Assembly (NCBI GenBank): GCA_002480085.1
Contig: DKPJ01000017.1
Coordinates: 1-64,000, forward strand
DNA from: Enterobacteriaceae bacterium UBA7338
Lineage (GTDB): Bacteria > Pseudomonadota > Gammaproteobacteria > Enterobacterales > Enterobacteriaceae
Reading direction: 5' to 3'
Length of the DNA stretch: 64,000 nucleotides
Positions 44,801-53,145 of the stretch are shown piece after piece. The notes under the pieces are model-generated. The model was not told the DNA's origin and ran no database searches. It worked only from the letters and a program-made list of their open reading frames with translations. Within the stretch, counting starts at the first letter, position 1; every line of letters begins with the position of its first letter. The position numbers and the translations under genes are program-made.

Positions 44801-45940
44801 TCAAAAATACTTCCGCAGATACTCCGTCAAACAGAGTATCGCCATCGCCTGGCCATAGGGCATGGAGGTGAGCGGAATATTGCGGTAGAAGTCGAGATTC
44901 GATCCCATCCCGGTGCCGAAGGAGGTTTGCAGCAGCTCCCCTTCCGGCGAAATGTTGTTCACAATTCCCTTAATCGCTTTATCGGCGACCTCAGCGTACT
45001 CCGGTCCGACGTAGCGCTTGCGCACCGCTTTCAGAATACCGTAGGCAAACCCGGCGGTGGCCGACGCCTCCAGGTAGGAGTGCGGATCGTCGAGCAGGGT
45101 ATGCCACAGGCCGCTGTCGTCCTGGCATGTCGCCAGGGCGGCGATCTGCGCATTCAGCACCTGCACCAGGTAGCGGCGAACGGCGTTGTTCTCTGGCAGA
45201 TCCACCAGCTCAAGGAAGTCCGGGATCACAATGGTCAGCCAGCTGTTGCCCCGCGCCCAGCGCGCCTGAGCAAAGTTGTGGTTACCCTCGTAGCTCCAGC
45301 CATGGAACCAGAGACCGGTCTCCCGATCCATCAGGTTTTGCACGTGCAGCAGGAACTGATAGACCGCCTCTTCAACATACTCCGGGCGATTGAGTAGCTT
45401 GCCGATTTTTGCCAGCGGCAGCACGGTCATCATCAGCGTATCGTCCCACATCTGCTGGTGGTTCTCCTCCGCCAGGGTGATGTGCTGCATTCCGCCGTGC
45501 TCGGTGCGCGGCATCTCGTTCATCGCCCACTCGGCCCAGCTCTCCAGCCACGGCAGGTATGACGGATTACGGGTCTCCTCATAGCGATACGCCAGAGTCA
45601 AAAACGGTGCCATGGTGTTGACGTTCTTAGTGGTGGCCCCCTCGGCAAAGCGATCCGCGAACCAGCTATCAATGATCTCCCGCATCGTCTCATCGCCGGT
45701 CTGGCGATAGTATTGATACATGCCGTACAGCCCCACGCCGTGCGTCCACTCCCAGCCCGCCCAGCCTTTGGTATCAATGACGCGCCCGTCGTCTAGTCGC
45801 AGTAAAAACTCACCTGATTCATCCTGAATATTGACCAGGCTATGGGTCACCTTCTGGATCAGTGCCTTCAGCTCATCCCGGGCGATAAAGCGCGCCGGCT
45901 GGCAGAGTAAAGGGCTATGTTTGACAGGATAAACAATCAT
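44801..45940 (-). CDS. GH105 unsaturated rhamnogalacturonyl hydrolase (YteR/RhiN-like)
   Basis: This 379-residue (alpha/alpha)6-barrel protein is probably a cytoplasmic glycoside hydrolase. It would remove the unsaturated galacturonyl residue from rhamnogalacturonan disaccharides made by lyases. The catalytic Asp is in QMWDDTLMM (Asp167 by alignment with YteR Asp143). The family blocks WFHGW and ARWARGNSW are present. It has no signal peptide. The gene starts at the base after the transporter stop, so the two form an operon. It is absent from this place in E. coli K-12. Confidence 0.86.
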   Translation of the reverse strand: MIVYPVKHSPLLCQPARFIARDELKALIQKVTHSLVNIQDESGEFLLRLDDGRVIDTKGWAGWEWTHGVGLYGMYQYYRQTGDETMREIIDSWFADRFAEGATTKNVNTMAPFLTLAYRYEETRNPSYLPWLESWAEWAMNEMPRTEHGGMQHITLAEENHQQMWDDTLMMTVLPLAKIGKLLNRPEYVEEAVYQFLLHVQNLMDRETGLWFHGWSYEGNHNFAQARWARGNSWLTIVIPDFLELVDLPENNAVRRYLVQVLNAQIAALATCQDDSGLWHTLLDDPHSYLEASATAGFAYGILKAVRKRYVGPEYAEVADKAIKGIVNNISPEGELLQTSFGTGMGSNLDFYRNIPLTSMPYGQAMAILCLTEYLRKYF

Positions 45941-47527
45941 TTACTTAACCTCTTGCGTATTAAATTCATGTCCGGGGCGATCTTTCAGCGACGGCGCGGC
46001 TGGCTTGTTACGGTTCAGATAGCCGATATTGTTGTTGCCCCACAGCGACTCGTAAGGCATCCCCGCCAGCATCTCGACGGTGGCCCGCGCCTGCGGCGTC
46101 ACGGTCTCCGGCATCACGCGGCCAGACTGGCGCATTTTGGCCGTCTCTTCCCGCAGCACGCTGTGGGTTCTCAGGTTCAGCTTAAAGCGCAGCGACACCA
46201 GGAAGCCGCAGAGCAGCACCGCTACCGTGCCGAAGCAGAGGATCATCAGAATGGTGTGGCTGACCGACTCCGGCTGCGTTTTCTGTCCGGAGACGAAGCC
46301 GGAGGCCTGCATGACGATCCCCACCAGCATCACCGCCCCGGCCTGGGAGGCTTTACGGGTCAGGGTCATGATGCCAGCGAAGATCCCCTCCCGGCGCTGG
46401 CCGGTGATCACCTCATCTACGTCAGAGATGTAGGTGTAGGTGTTCCACGGCACGTAGTTGATGCCCCCGCGTCCCAGGCCCGCAACGGCGGAAACCAGCA
46501 GCAGCAGGGAGTAGATGTCGCTCAGTCCTGCGTAGTAGAGCACGGCGTAGGAGATAGAGCTTAAGCCAAACAGCGTCACTACCATCCGATAGGACGGTGC
46601 CGGTCCGAAGCGGATGCAGAGTGGGATCATGGCGATAACGGCGATGAACTGGAAGATTGCCATGGTGCCAAGCAGGTTAGAGGCCAGCGACGCCTCCTGC
46701 ATCAGGACGAAGACGACGTAGTAGGTAAAGACGGCGTTGAAGACGTCCTGGGCAATATAGCCCCCGAGGTACATCCCCAGATGCTGACGGAAGATCTTGA
46801 TGCGCAGGGTAGAACTCAGCTCAACGAACAGGCGGCTCATGCTCTGACGGAACGTCAGGTGCTTCTTCTCCTCTTCCGCACGCAGGGCGGCTTCGGTCCA
46901 CTCTTCACGGGGACGTTCCCAGGTGAAGAACCAGACGAAGGTCAGCATCAGGGCGCAGAGCACCGAGAAGACCAGGCTGGCGTAGAAGAAGGAGACCGGG
47001 TTGTCTTTGCCAAAGTGGGTGAGCAGGATCCCCGGCAGGAACGAGGCGAGGATCGCTGACATCTGCGCCATGCCGATACGCGCCCCGGAGAACTTGGTCT
47101 TCTGTTTGAAGTCGTCGGTCATCTCCGGCACCAGCGTCTCATAGGGGACGAGGATCATGGTGTAGACGATATCGAACAGCAGATAGGTGAGCAGGTAGTA
47201 CCAGAAGCCCATGTCGCCGACCCACATGATGGAGTAGCTAAAGACGCACGGGATGCCGAGCATGATAAAGAACTTACGGCGGCCAAAGCGTTTGCCCAGC
47301 CAGGTCGAACCAAAGTTATCGGTCAGGAAACCCATCAGCGGGCTGACGACCGCATCCAGCACCCTTGCGGTGGCAAAGATGAAGGTGGCCTCAATAGGCG
47401 TTAAACCACAAAACGTTGTGTAGAAGTAGAGGAGCCACGCAGCGGTTAACGCTGTCGTCCCGGCCCCTAAAAAGTCACCGGATCCATAGGCGAGATAGTT
47501 CGCCAGTCCAATTTTACGTGTTTTCAT
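45941..47527 (-). CDS. GPH/MFS sugar transporter, probably for rhamnogalacturonides (RhiT-like)
   Basis: This 528-residue membrane protein of the glycoside-pentoside-hexuronide:cation symporter family has about 12 hydrophobic helices. It has a GYG-type N-terminus (LANYLAYGSGDFLG) and a long central cytoplasmic loop (about residues 200-240). It would import short unsaturated galacturonides for the GH105 partner. I prefer the ATG at 47527 (MKTRKIG) over an in-frame TTG at 47536, which falls on the only purine-rich SD-like stretch. A KdgR-like operator lies about 140 bases upstream. Substrate is inferred from context. Confidence 0.83.
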   Translation of the reverse strand: MKTRKIGLANYLAYGSGDFLGAGTTALTAAWLLYFYTTFCGLTPIEATFIFATARVLDAVVSPLMGFLTDNFGSTWLGKRFGRRKFFIMLGIPCVFSYSIMWVGDMGFWYYLLTYLLFDIVYTMILVPYETLVPEMTDDFKQKTKFSGARIGMAQMSAILASFLPGILLTHFGKDNPVSFFYASLVFSVLCALMLTFVWFFTWERPREEWTEAALRAEEEKKHLTFRQSMSRLFVELSSTLRIKIFRQHLGMYLGGYIAQDVFNAVFTYYVVFVLMQEASLASNLLGTMAIFQFIAVIAMIPLCIRFGPAPSYRMVVTLFGLSSISYAVLYYAGLSDIYSLLLLVSAVAGLGRGGINYVPWNTYTYISDVDEVITGQRREGIFAGIMTLTRKASQAGAVMLVGIVMQASGFVSGQKTQPESVSHTILMILCFGTVAVLLCGFLVSLRFKLNLRTHSVLREETAKMRQSGRVMPETVTPQARATVEMLAGMPYESLWGNNNIGYLNRNKPAAPSLKDRPGHEFNTQEVK

Positions 47528-47664
47528 TGCCGCCAACCCTTTTTGTTTTGGGAGTACTTACACGGCTAAAGTAAGAGGATGCGCTCAGATAAACCTTTCT
47601 GTTTCTGCCACTGCGCCGACGCGGTTGGCAAAAATACAAAGAGTCTCACTACGTGTGTCACTGA

Positions 47665-47685
47665 TTTATAAAACAGTGTTTCTTC
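47665..47685 (-). promoter_or_regulatory. KdgR-like operator upstream of the transporter gene
   Basis: TTTATAAAACAGTGTTTCTTC contains the AAAAC-AGT-GTTTC core of enterobacterial KdgR sites (AATGAAAC...GTTTCATT). KdgR represses pectin and galacturonate genes, which fits the GH105/transporter pair. Site inferred. Confidence 0.6.
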
Positions 47686-47769
47686 TGCATCAAAAGGCGG
47701 GGTCAAAAATTGAGAGCCAGCCACCATAATCCCATTAAAAACGGTGATGACTGGCGAAGAATGAAGCGG

Positions 47770-48165
47770 TTAGCGGTAGTTGACGATGACCTCGTTGCGG
47801 CTGACCTTCAGGGCCGGCAGCAGGCGTCCGCCGCCGGGCACCTCCCAGATAAAGCGCAGCGGCTCTGCGGCGGGAATACCGCTGAAGGCGTGGGTGGTAC
47901 CGCTCTCTCCGTCCAGCTCCGTACAGCGGATCTGCGAGCAGAGGCGCACCCGCAGCCCGGCTGGGGTCGGGCCGTTAAGCTCGTAGCGCCACGCCACCAG
48001 CGTCATCAGCCCGGAGACGGGCTGAGAAGAGACCAGCGGCCGGGAAGAGATCGACTCCCCCCGGTGGTTAAGGGTAAGGCCGATGCTGCTCGCCTGCCAT
48101 GCCCCCTCACCCGCCGCGTGGGCCAGCAGCGGCAGCGCCAGCAGAAGTCCGAAAAATCTACGCAC
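47770..48165 (-). CDS. flhE: Flagellar protein FlhE
   Basis: This 131-residue protein has a signal peptide ending AHA and two cysteines (LCSQIRC). In E. coli and Salmonella FlhE is periplasmic and prevents proton leak through the flagellar export gate. The start is GTG at 48165 and overlaps the flhA stop by one base (TAGTG). It is the last gene of flhBAE. Confidence 0.95.
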   Translation of the reverse strand: MRRFFGLLLALPLLAHAAGEGAWQASSIGLTLNHRGESISSRPLVSSQPVSGLMTLVAWRYELNGPTPAGLRVRLCSQIRCTELDGESGTTHAFSGIPAAEPLRFIWEVPGGGRLLPALKVSRNEVIVNYR

Positions 48166-50243
48166 TATTTACCTCCAATGGTGGCGGTCATGCGGATGTT
48201 ACGGTTATCCGACAGCTCCATATTGGAGAGCACCACCAGCTGGGTCAGGCTGCGGCGCAGGAAGCGCGACAGCAGCGGACGCAGGGCGTGATTCACCAGC
48301 AGCACCGGCGGCGCGCCAAGCATCTCCTGACGGGCCAGCGCCTCCTGGGTCTGGGCCAGCAGACGATCCGCCAGCCCCGGCTCCAGGCCACCGCCGCCCT
48401 GCAGCGCCTGTAACAGCAGGCGCTCAAGCGGCGTATCCAGACCGATAACCTGCACTTCACCGCTGCCCGGGAACCACTGCTGGGTGATCGCCCGGCCCAG
48501 CGCCACGCGCACCACGGCGGTCAGCTCATGCGGATCGCTCTGGATCGGCGCATGCTCGGCCAGGGTCTCCAGAATGGTCCGCATATCACGAATCGGCACC
48601 TTCTCATCCAGCAGGTTCTGCAGCACCTTGTGCAGAGTGGTGAGTGTGACCACACCCGGAACCAGATCCTCAGTGAGCTTCGGCATCTCCTGGCTTACGC
48701 GATCCAGCAGCTGCTGCGCCTCCTGGCGACCAAACAGCTCAGAGGCGAACTGGCCGATCAGGTGGTTAAGATGGGTCGCCACTACGGTGCTGGCCTCTAC
48801 CACGGTATAGCCCTGGATCTGCGCCTGCTCTTTCAGGGCGCTTTCGATCCAGATCGCCGCCAGGCCAAAGGCCGGATCCACCGTCTGCTCGCCGGGCAAG
48901 GTGCCTGCCGCCGTGCCGGGGTTGATCGCCAGCCAGCGGCCCGGATAGGCTTCGCCGCTGCCGATCTCGACGCCCTTCATCAGAATACGGTAGCGCGCCG
49001 GGGGCAGATCCATATTGTCACGGATGTGCACTACCGGTGGCAGGAAGCCCATATCCTGGGCAAATTTCTTACGAATACTGCGGATACGCCCGAGAAGCTC
49101 GCCATCCTGCTGGAAATCGACCATCGGGATCAGGCGGTAGCCCACCTCCATGCCGAGAGAGTCCTCCAGCTGGACGTCGTTCCAGGTGGCCTCTACCGCC
49201 TGGTTGTTCTCCGGCATCTTTACCGGCGCGGCTTCAACCGGAGCCTTCTGCTCACGACCGCGCATCCACCAGGCGAGGCCCAGCAGCGCGGCGGTAAAGA
49301 GCAGGAATACGAGGTTTGGCATGCCGGGCACCAGACCCAGCAGGCCCAGCACACCGGCGCTCAGCAGCATCACGCGCGGGTTGCTAAACAGCTGGCCCAC
49401 CATCTGTTGGCCGACGTCCTGATCGGTTGCTACGCGGGTCACGATGACGCCCGCCGCGGTGGAGATCACCAGCGCCGGGATCTGGGCGACCAGACCGTCA
49501 CCGATGGTCAGCAGGGTATAGCTCTCCGCCGCGTGGCCCATGTCCATGCCGTGCTGTAAAACGCCCACCAGCAGGCCGCCGATGACGTTGATCACCATGA
49601 TCAGGATGCCCGCGATGGCATCGCCGCGCACAAACTTACTCGCACCGTCCATGGAGCCGTAGAAGTCGGCCTCCTGGGTCACTTCCGAGCGGCGTTTTTT
49701 GGCTTCGTCTTCGCCAATCAGACCGGCGTTGAGGTCGGCGTCGATCGCCATCTGCTTGCCTGGCATCCCGTCAAGGACAAAGCGCGCGCCCACTTCTGCG
49801 ATACGCCCGGCACCCTTGGTGATAACCATAAAGTTGATGATGACGAGGATAACGAACACCACGATACCGATGGCAAAGTTACCGCCAACGAGGAAATGGC
49901 CGAAAGCTTCAACCACCTTCCCCGCTGCCGCCCCGCCGGTGTGCCCTTCCATTAGAATGATACGGGTCGAGGCGACGTTCAGCGCCAGCCGCAGCAGGGT
50001 AGTAAACAGCAGAATGGTTGGAAACGCGGCGAACTCCAGCGTACGCTGGGTGAACATCGCCACCAGCAGCACCATGATGGAGAGCGCGATGTTAAAGGTA
50101 AACAGCAAGTCAAGGATGAACGCCGGAAGCGGCAGCACCATCATCGACAGGATAAGCAGAATCAGTATCGGTCCAGCAAGAATCTGCCATTGACCTGATT
50201 TCATGTTGCCAGGCAGGCGCAACATCGTCACCAGATTATTCAT
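48165..50243 (-). CDS. flhA: Flagellar type III export gate protein FlhA
   Basis: This 692-residue protein has about eight transmembrane helices in its first half. The FHIPEP family signature lies near residues 140-170 (GAGRIAEVGARFVLD). A large cytoplasmic domain forms the nonameric ring that binds export chaperones. Full-length match to E. coli. It overlaps flhB by eight bases. Confidence 0.98.
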   Translation of the reverse strand: MNNLVTMLRLPGNMKSGQWQILAGPILILLILSMMVLPLPAFILDLLFTFNIALSIMVLLVAMFTQRTLEFAAFPTILLFTTLLRLALNVASTRIILMEGHTGGAAAGKVVEAFGHFLVGGNFAIGIVVFVILVIINFMVITKGAGRIAEVGARFVLDGMPGKQMAIDADLNAGLIGEDEAKKRRSEVTQEADFYGSMDGASKFVRGDAIAGILIMVINVIGGLLVGVLQHGMDMGHAAESYTLLTIGDGLVAQIPALVISTAAGVIVTRVATDQDVGQQMVGQLFSNPRVMLLSAGVLGLLGLVPGMPNLVFLLFTAALLGLAWWMRGREQKAPVEAAPVKMPENNQAVEATWNDVQLEDSLGMEVGYRLIPMVDFQQDGELLGRIRSIRKKFAQDMGFLPPVVHIRDNMDLPPARYRILMKGVEIGSGEAYPGRWLAINPGTAAGTLPGEQTVDPAFGLAAIWIESALKEQAQIQGYTVVEASTVVATHLNHLIGQFASELFGRQEAQQLLDRVSQEMPKLTEDLVPGVVTLTTLHKVLQNLLDEKVPIRDMRTILETLAEHAPIQSDPHELTAVVRVALGRAITQQWFPGSGEVQVIGLDTPLERLLLQALQGGGGLEPGLADRLLAQTQEALARQEMLGAPPVLLVNHALRPLLSRFLRRSLTQLVVLSNMELSDNRNIRMTATIGGK

Positions 50244-51390
50244 CAGTGTCCTTCTCGTCGTTCATAAAATCCAGTGCTTCAGGCACCGGAAGATTGGCGG
50301 GTTTCACCGGCGCTTGCCCACCAGCGAGCTTCCAGCGTTTGAGCTGCCACACCCAGGCCAGCACTTCGGCTACCGCCGCATAGAGCTGACCGGGGATCTG
50401 CTGGCCGACCTCGGCATGGCGGTAGAGCGCACGCGCCAGCGGCGGCGCTTCCAGCAGTGGAATACGGTTTTCAGCGGCAATTTCACGAATGCGCAACGCC
50501 ACCAGCCCGGCACCTTTCGCCAGCACCTTCGGCGCACTCATTTTGTTCTCATCGTAAAGCAGCGCCACGGAGTAGTGCGTCGGGTTGGTGACCACCACGT
50601 TAGCCTTTGGCACGTCCGCCATCATGCGGCGGCGTGCGGCGGCGCGCTGCATCTGGCGAATACGCCCTTTCACGTGCGGATCGCCTTCGCTCTGCTTATG
50701 TTCGTCGCGGATATCCTGGCGGGACATACGCAGCTTTTTGATGTGGCTGTAGATCTGCCAGATTACGTCAAAGCCCACCATCGGGATAATGCCCAGCACC
50801 ACCAGCAGCACGCAGAGGCCGACCAGATTAAGGGCGTTGCTCATGGCCGACAGCGGCGACTCGCTCATCAGGCGCATCATATCCGGCCATTTGTGGGTCA
50901 GGTAGAGACCCGCCACGCCACCCATCAGCAGAGCCTTCAGCACCGCCTTTACCAGCTCCGCGCCGACCTGGGCGGAAAAGAGCCGCTTCAGGCCGCTGAG
51001 CGGGTTGAGCTTGGAGAACTGGAACTGCAGCGACTTGCCGCTAAACACCAGGCCACCCAGCAGGATCGGGGCGATCAGCGCCACCAGCACCACACCGGTA
51101 ATCAGCGGCAGCAGCGCGATCATCGCCTCTTTGATCAGCAGGATGGTCTGGCCGAGGATCAGATGGGGATCGTTGACGATACCGTGGTCGAAGCGGAGAC
51201 CAGATGAGAGCAGTCCCGCCAGCCTGCGGGCGAGCGACTCCCCTCCAATCCAGATCACGCATACGCCGACCACTAAGATCAGTAACGATGTCAGCTCTTT
51301 GGAACGGGGAACCTGCCCCTCCTCACGCGCCTTTTCTAGTCGGTGGGGTGTGGGGGCCTCTGTTTTGTCCTCGTTGTCTTCTTCAGCCAC
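50236..51390 (-). CDS. flhB: Flagellar export switch protein FlhB
   Basis: This 384-residue inner-membrane protein switches export from rod/hook to filament substrates. It has four transmembrane helices and a cytoplasmic domain with the self-cleaving NPTH motif (TNPTHYSVAL). I chose a GTG start at 51390 (MAEEDNEDKTEAP), which matches the E. coli N-terminus. The longer ORF up to 51447 would run through a palindrome. It is first in flhBAE. The segment upstream is interrupted by the dGTPase insertion. Confidence 0.97.
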   Translation of the reverse strand: MAEEDNEDKTEAPTPHRLEKAREEGQVPRSKELTSLLILVVGVCVIWIGGESLARRLAGLLSSGLRFDHGIVNDPHLILGQTILLIKEAMIALLPLITGVVLVALIAPILLGGLVFSGKSLQFQFSKLNPLSGLKRLFSAQVGAELVKAVLKALLMGGVAGLYLTHKWPDMMRLMSESPLSAMSNALNLVGLCVLLVVLGIIPMVGFDVIWQIYSHIKKLRMSRQDIRDEHKQSEGDPHVKGRIRQMQRAAARRRMMADVPKANVVVTNPTHYSVALLYDENKMSAPKVLAKGAGLVALRIREIAAENRIPLLEAPPLARALYRHAEVGQQIPGQLYAAVAEVLAWVWQLKRWKLAGGQAPVKPANLPVPEALDFMNDEKDTDE

Positions 51391-51405
51391 GGGCAAAATT
51401 CCGCT

Positions 51406-51503
51406 GATACAATTTTGTATCATGATGCCTGAGACAAGCCCGAGCAATGGACGAATAAACGAGGCTAAAAGGCGGGCTTTTTGGCGTTAAGTACAATTTT
51501 GTA
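51406..51503. repeat. Pair of TACAATTTTGTA palindromes upstream of flhB
   Basis: GATACAATTTTGTATC (51406-51421) and TACAATTTTGTA (51492-51503) share a 12-base palindromic core, with centres 84 bases apart. They could be operators or the ends of a small duplication. I know of no regulator for this motif. Confidence 0.6.
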
Positions 51504-51624
51504 TGTAAATAAGCTTTTACTCTTTGCGATGCTGGTCGAAATCTGTAGAAAAGCGCAGCGGCGTGGTAGCAGTGCTTAAGAACATTTGCTAGCCTAAAAT
51601 CCTTACTGAGGAGAGGGATTTTTT

Positions 51625-53145
51625 ATGCAGTGGCCACTGTTACTGAATAGCAAACGTAGAAAAGAGAAACCAAAACAACAAGAGACCTTGCAGTCATTGC
51701 AGGTCACTTCCGCCCCTGAATGGCGACAGGAGATCGAGCGTGATTTTGATCGCCTCTTATTTGCTGCGCCTACCCGTCGTCTTGCCGATAAAACGCAGGT
51801 TTATCCTCTCGATCGTAACGATAGCGTGCGTACGCGTTTAACGCATTCACATGAAGTCGCCAATTTTGCTCGCGGTATCGGTATGCGACTGGCCTTTGAT
51901 CTTAAAGGGACTATTTTTGGTTCATTACCTGAAAATCTTTGCGTTGAGCGTGATGTTCCTGCTCTGCTGGCCGCTATTGGGCTTGCACACGATCTTGGTA
52001 ATCCCCCCTTTGGGCACCAGGGTGAGGCGGCTATGCGTGCCTGGTACAAACGCCATCTGGCGAGTGAAGTAGCAAAGCGGCCTGAGATTAATAAGCTACC
52101 TATTTTCAATGACTTTTTTAAGTTTGATGGCAATTCTCAGACGTTTAGATTAGTCACTAAACTGCAAATTCTTAACGACGATTACGGCCTGAATTTGACC
52201 TATGCCACGCTCGCTGCGCTGATCAAATATCCGCGATCCTCTTACACGAACTCGCAAGATAGGTGGAAGAAGCACGGCTACTTCTATTCTGAAGAGAAGG
52301 TTATCAAGGATATTTGGGAAAACACGGGGCTGGCTGAAGGGGTGCGCCATCCTTTTACATGGCTGATGGAAGCCTGTGATGACATCGCCTACTCCGTTCT
52401 CGACGCCGAAGACACGGTTAAAAAAGGCCTCGCCTCATATCACGATCTTATTGATCATCTTGAATGCTGGGAGGAAGGCAAGGATGACGTTATTAATGAG
52501 GTACTCAGACAAACAAAAGATAAAAATAGCGAATACAAAAAGCTGCAAAAAGATCTTACGCCAGCTGAAATCAACGATATGAATATGCAGATGTTCCGCG
52601 TCAAATCGACAATCGCGTTAGTGAACAGCGTCGTAAAAGCCTTTACCCAGCATAAAGATCAGCTTATGAGCCATAACTGTGATATGAAGGATCTTATCAG
52701 TAAAAGCGATGCCTTTGCATTATGTGAAGCATTGAAAGATTTTGATAGATCGCGCGGCTATCGTCATCCTTCCGTCCTCAAGCTGGAACTAGAAGGCTCA
52801 AACTACATCCAAAGCCTAATGGATATGCTGTGGGTCGGTATTCACGGACACAAGACGAAGCGTGAGCGAGACGAAGAAAAAGAGAGCGCAGTTGAACCAC
52901 GCAATGAATATCAATCAGAAACGCCCTTTGGCCGCTACGCCTATGGCCGCATTTCAGAAAACTATCGTCGTATTTTTGAAGACGAAAAAAACACGCTGCC
53001 GGTGCTCTACAAAGAAGCCCAGCTGCTGTCCGACGCTATCTCAGGTATGACCGATAACTATTTGATACGGCTTCACGATGAGCTAAAATCCCTTTATGAG
53101 TATGAACGTAGCCAAAACACGTTATGCCCTCAAGCGGCGCATTGA
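51625..53145 (+). CDS. dGTP triphosphohydrolase (accessory copy, probable defence or toxin enzyme)
   Basis: This 506-residue HD-domain protein has the full Dgt motif set: RTRLTHSHEV (residues 69-78, metal His74), AHDLGNPPFGHQGE (residues 121-134, His122-Asp123 and likely catalytic His131 and Glu134), FDGNSQTFR (about residues 167-175), and EACDDIAYSVLDAED (residues 249-263). These indicate hydrolysis of dGTP or related dNTPs to nucleoside and triphosphate. The housekeeping dgt of enterobacteria lies elsewhere, so this is an extra gene. Its DNA is A+T-rich (a sampled line at 52501 has 19 G+C in 60, against 34 in 60 in flhA). It is opposite in strand to its flagellar neighbours and overlaps the next gene by 50 bases. 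GAGGAGAG precedes the ATG. Confidence 0.9.
   Translation: MQWPLLLNSKRRKEKPKQQETLQSLQVTSAPEWRQEIERDFDRLLFAAPTRRLADKTQVYPLDRNDSVRTRLTHSHEVANFARGIGMRLAFDLKGTIFGSLPENLCVERDVPALLAAIGLAHDLGNPPFGHQGEAAMRAWYKRHLASEVAKRPEINKLPIFNDFFKFDGNSQTFRLVTKLQILNDDYGLNLTYATLAALIKYPRSSYTNSQDRWKKHGYFYSEEKVIKDIWENTGLAEGVRHPFTWLMEACDDIAYSVLDAEDTVKKGLASYHDLIDHLECWEEGKDDVINEVLRQTKDKNSEYKKLQKDLTPAEINDMNMQMFRVKSTIALVNSVVKAFTQHKDQLMSHNCDMKDLISKSDAFALCEALKDFDRSRGYRHPSVLKLELEGSNYIQSLMDMLWVGIHGHKTKRERDEEKESAVEPRNEYQSETPFGRYAYGRISENYRRIFEDEKNTLPVLYKEAQLLSDAISGMTDNYLIRLHDELKSLYEYERSQNTLCPQAAH

Noticed and set aside
43122..44804. Minus-strand ORF of 560 codons opposite argS
   Set aside because: Shadow of the argS codon pattern. 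It has no recognisable domain and would cover the argS terminator.
47527..47536. TTG start at 47536 for the transporter
   Set aside because: The TTG falls directly behind AAGGG, too close for it to serve as ribosome binding site, while the ATG three codons on aligns with the family start.
51572..51600. Sigma-70 promoter for the dGTPase operon (GTGCTT-N17-TAAAAT)
   Set aside because: The -10 is fair, but the -35 is poor, so I do not list it as a feature.
51625..53145. Housekeeping dgt gene
   Set aside because: In enterobacteria dgt lies near degP and mtn, not among flagellar genes. The A+T-rich DNA and linked nucleotidyltransferase indicate a separate accessory gene.
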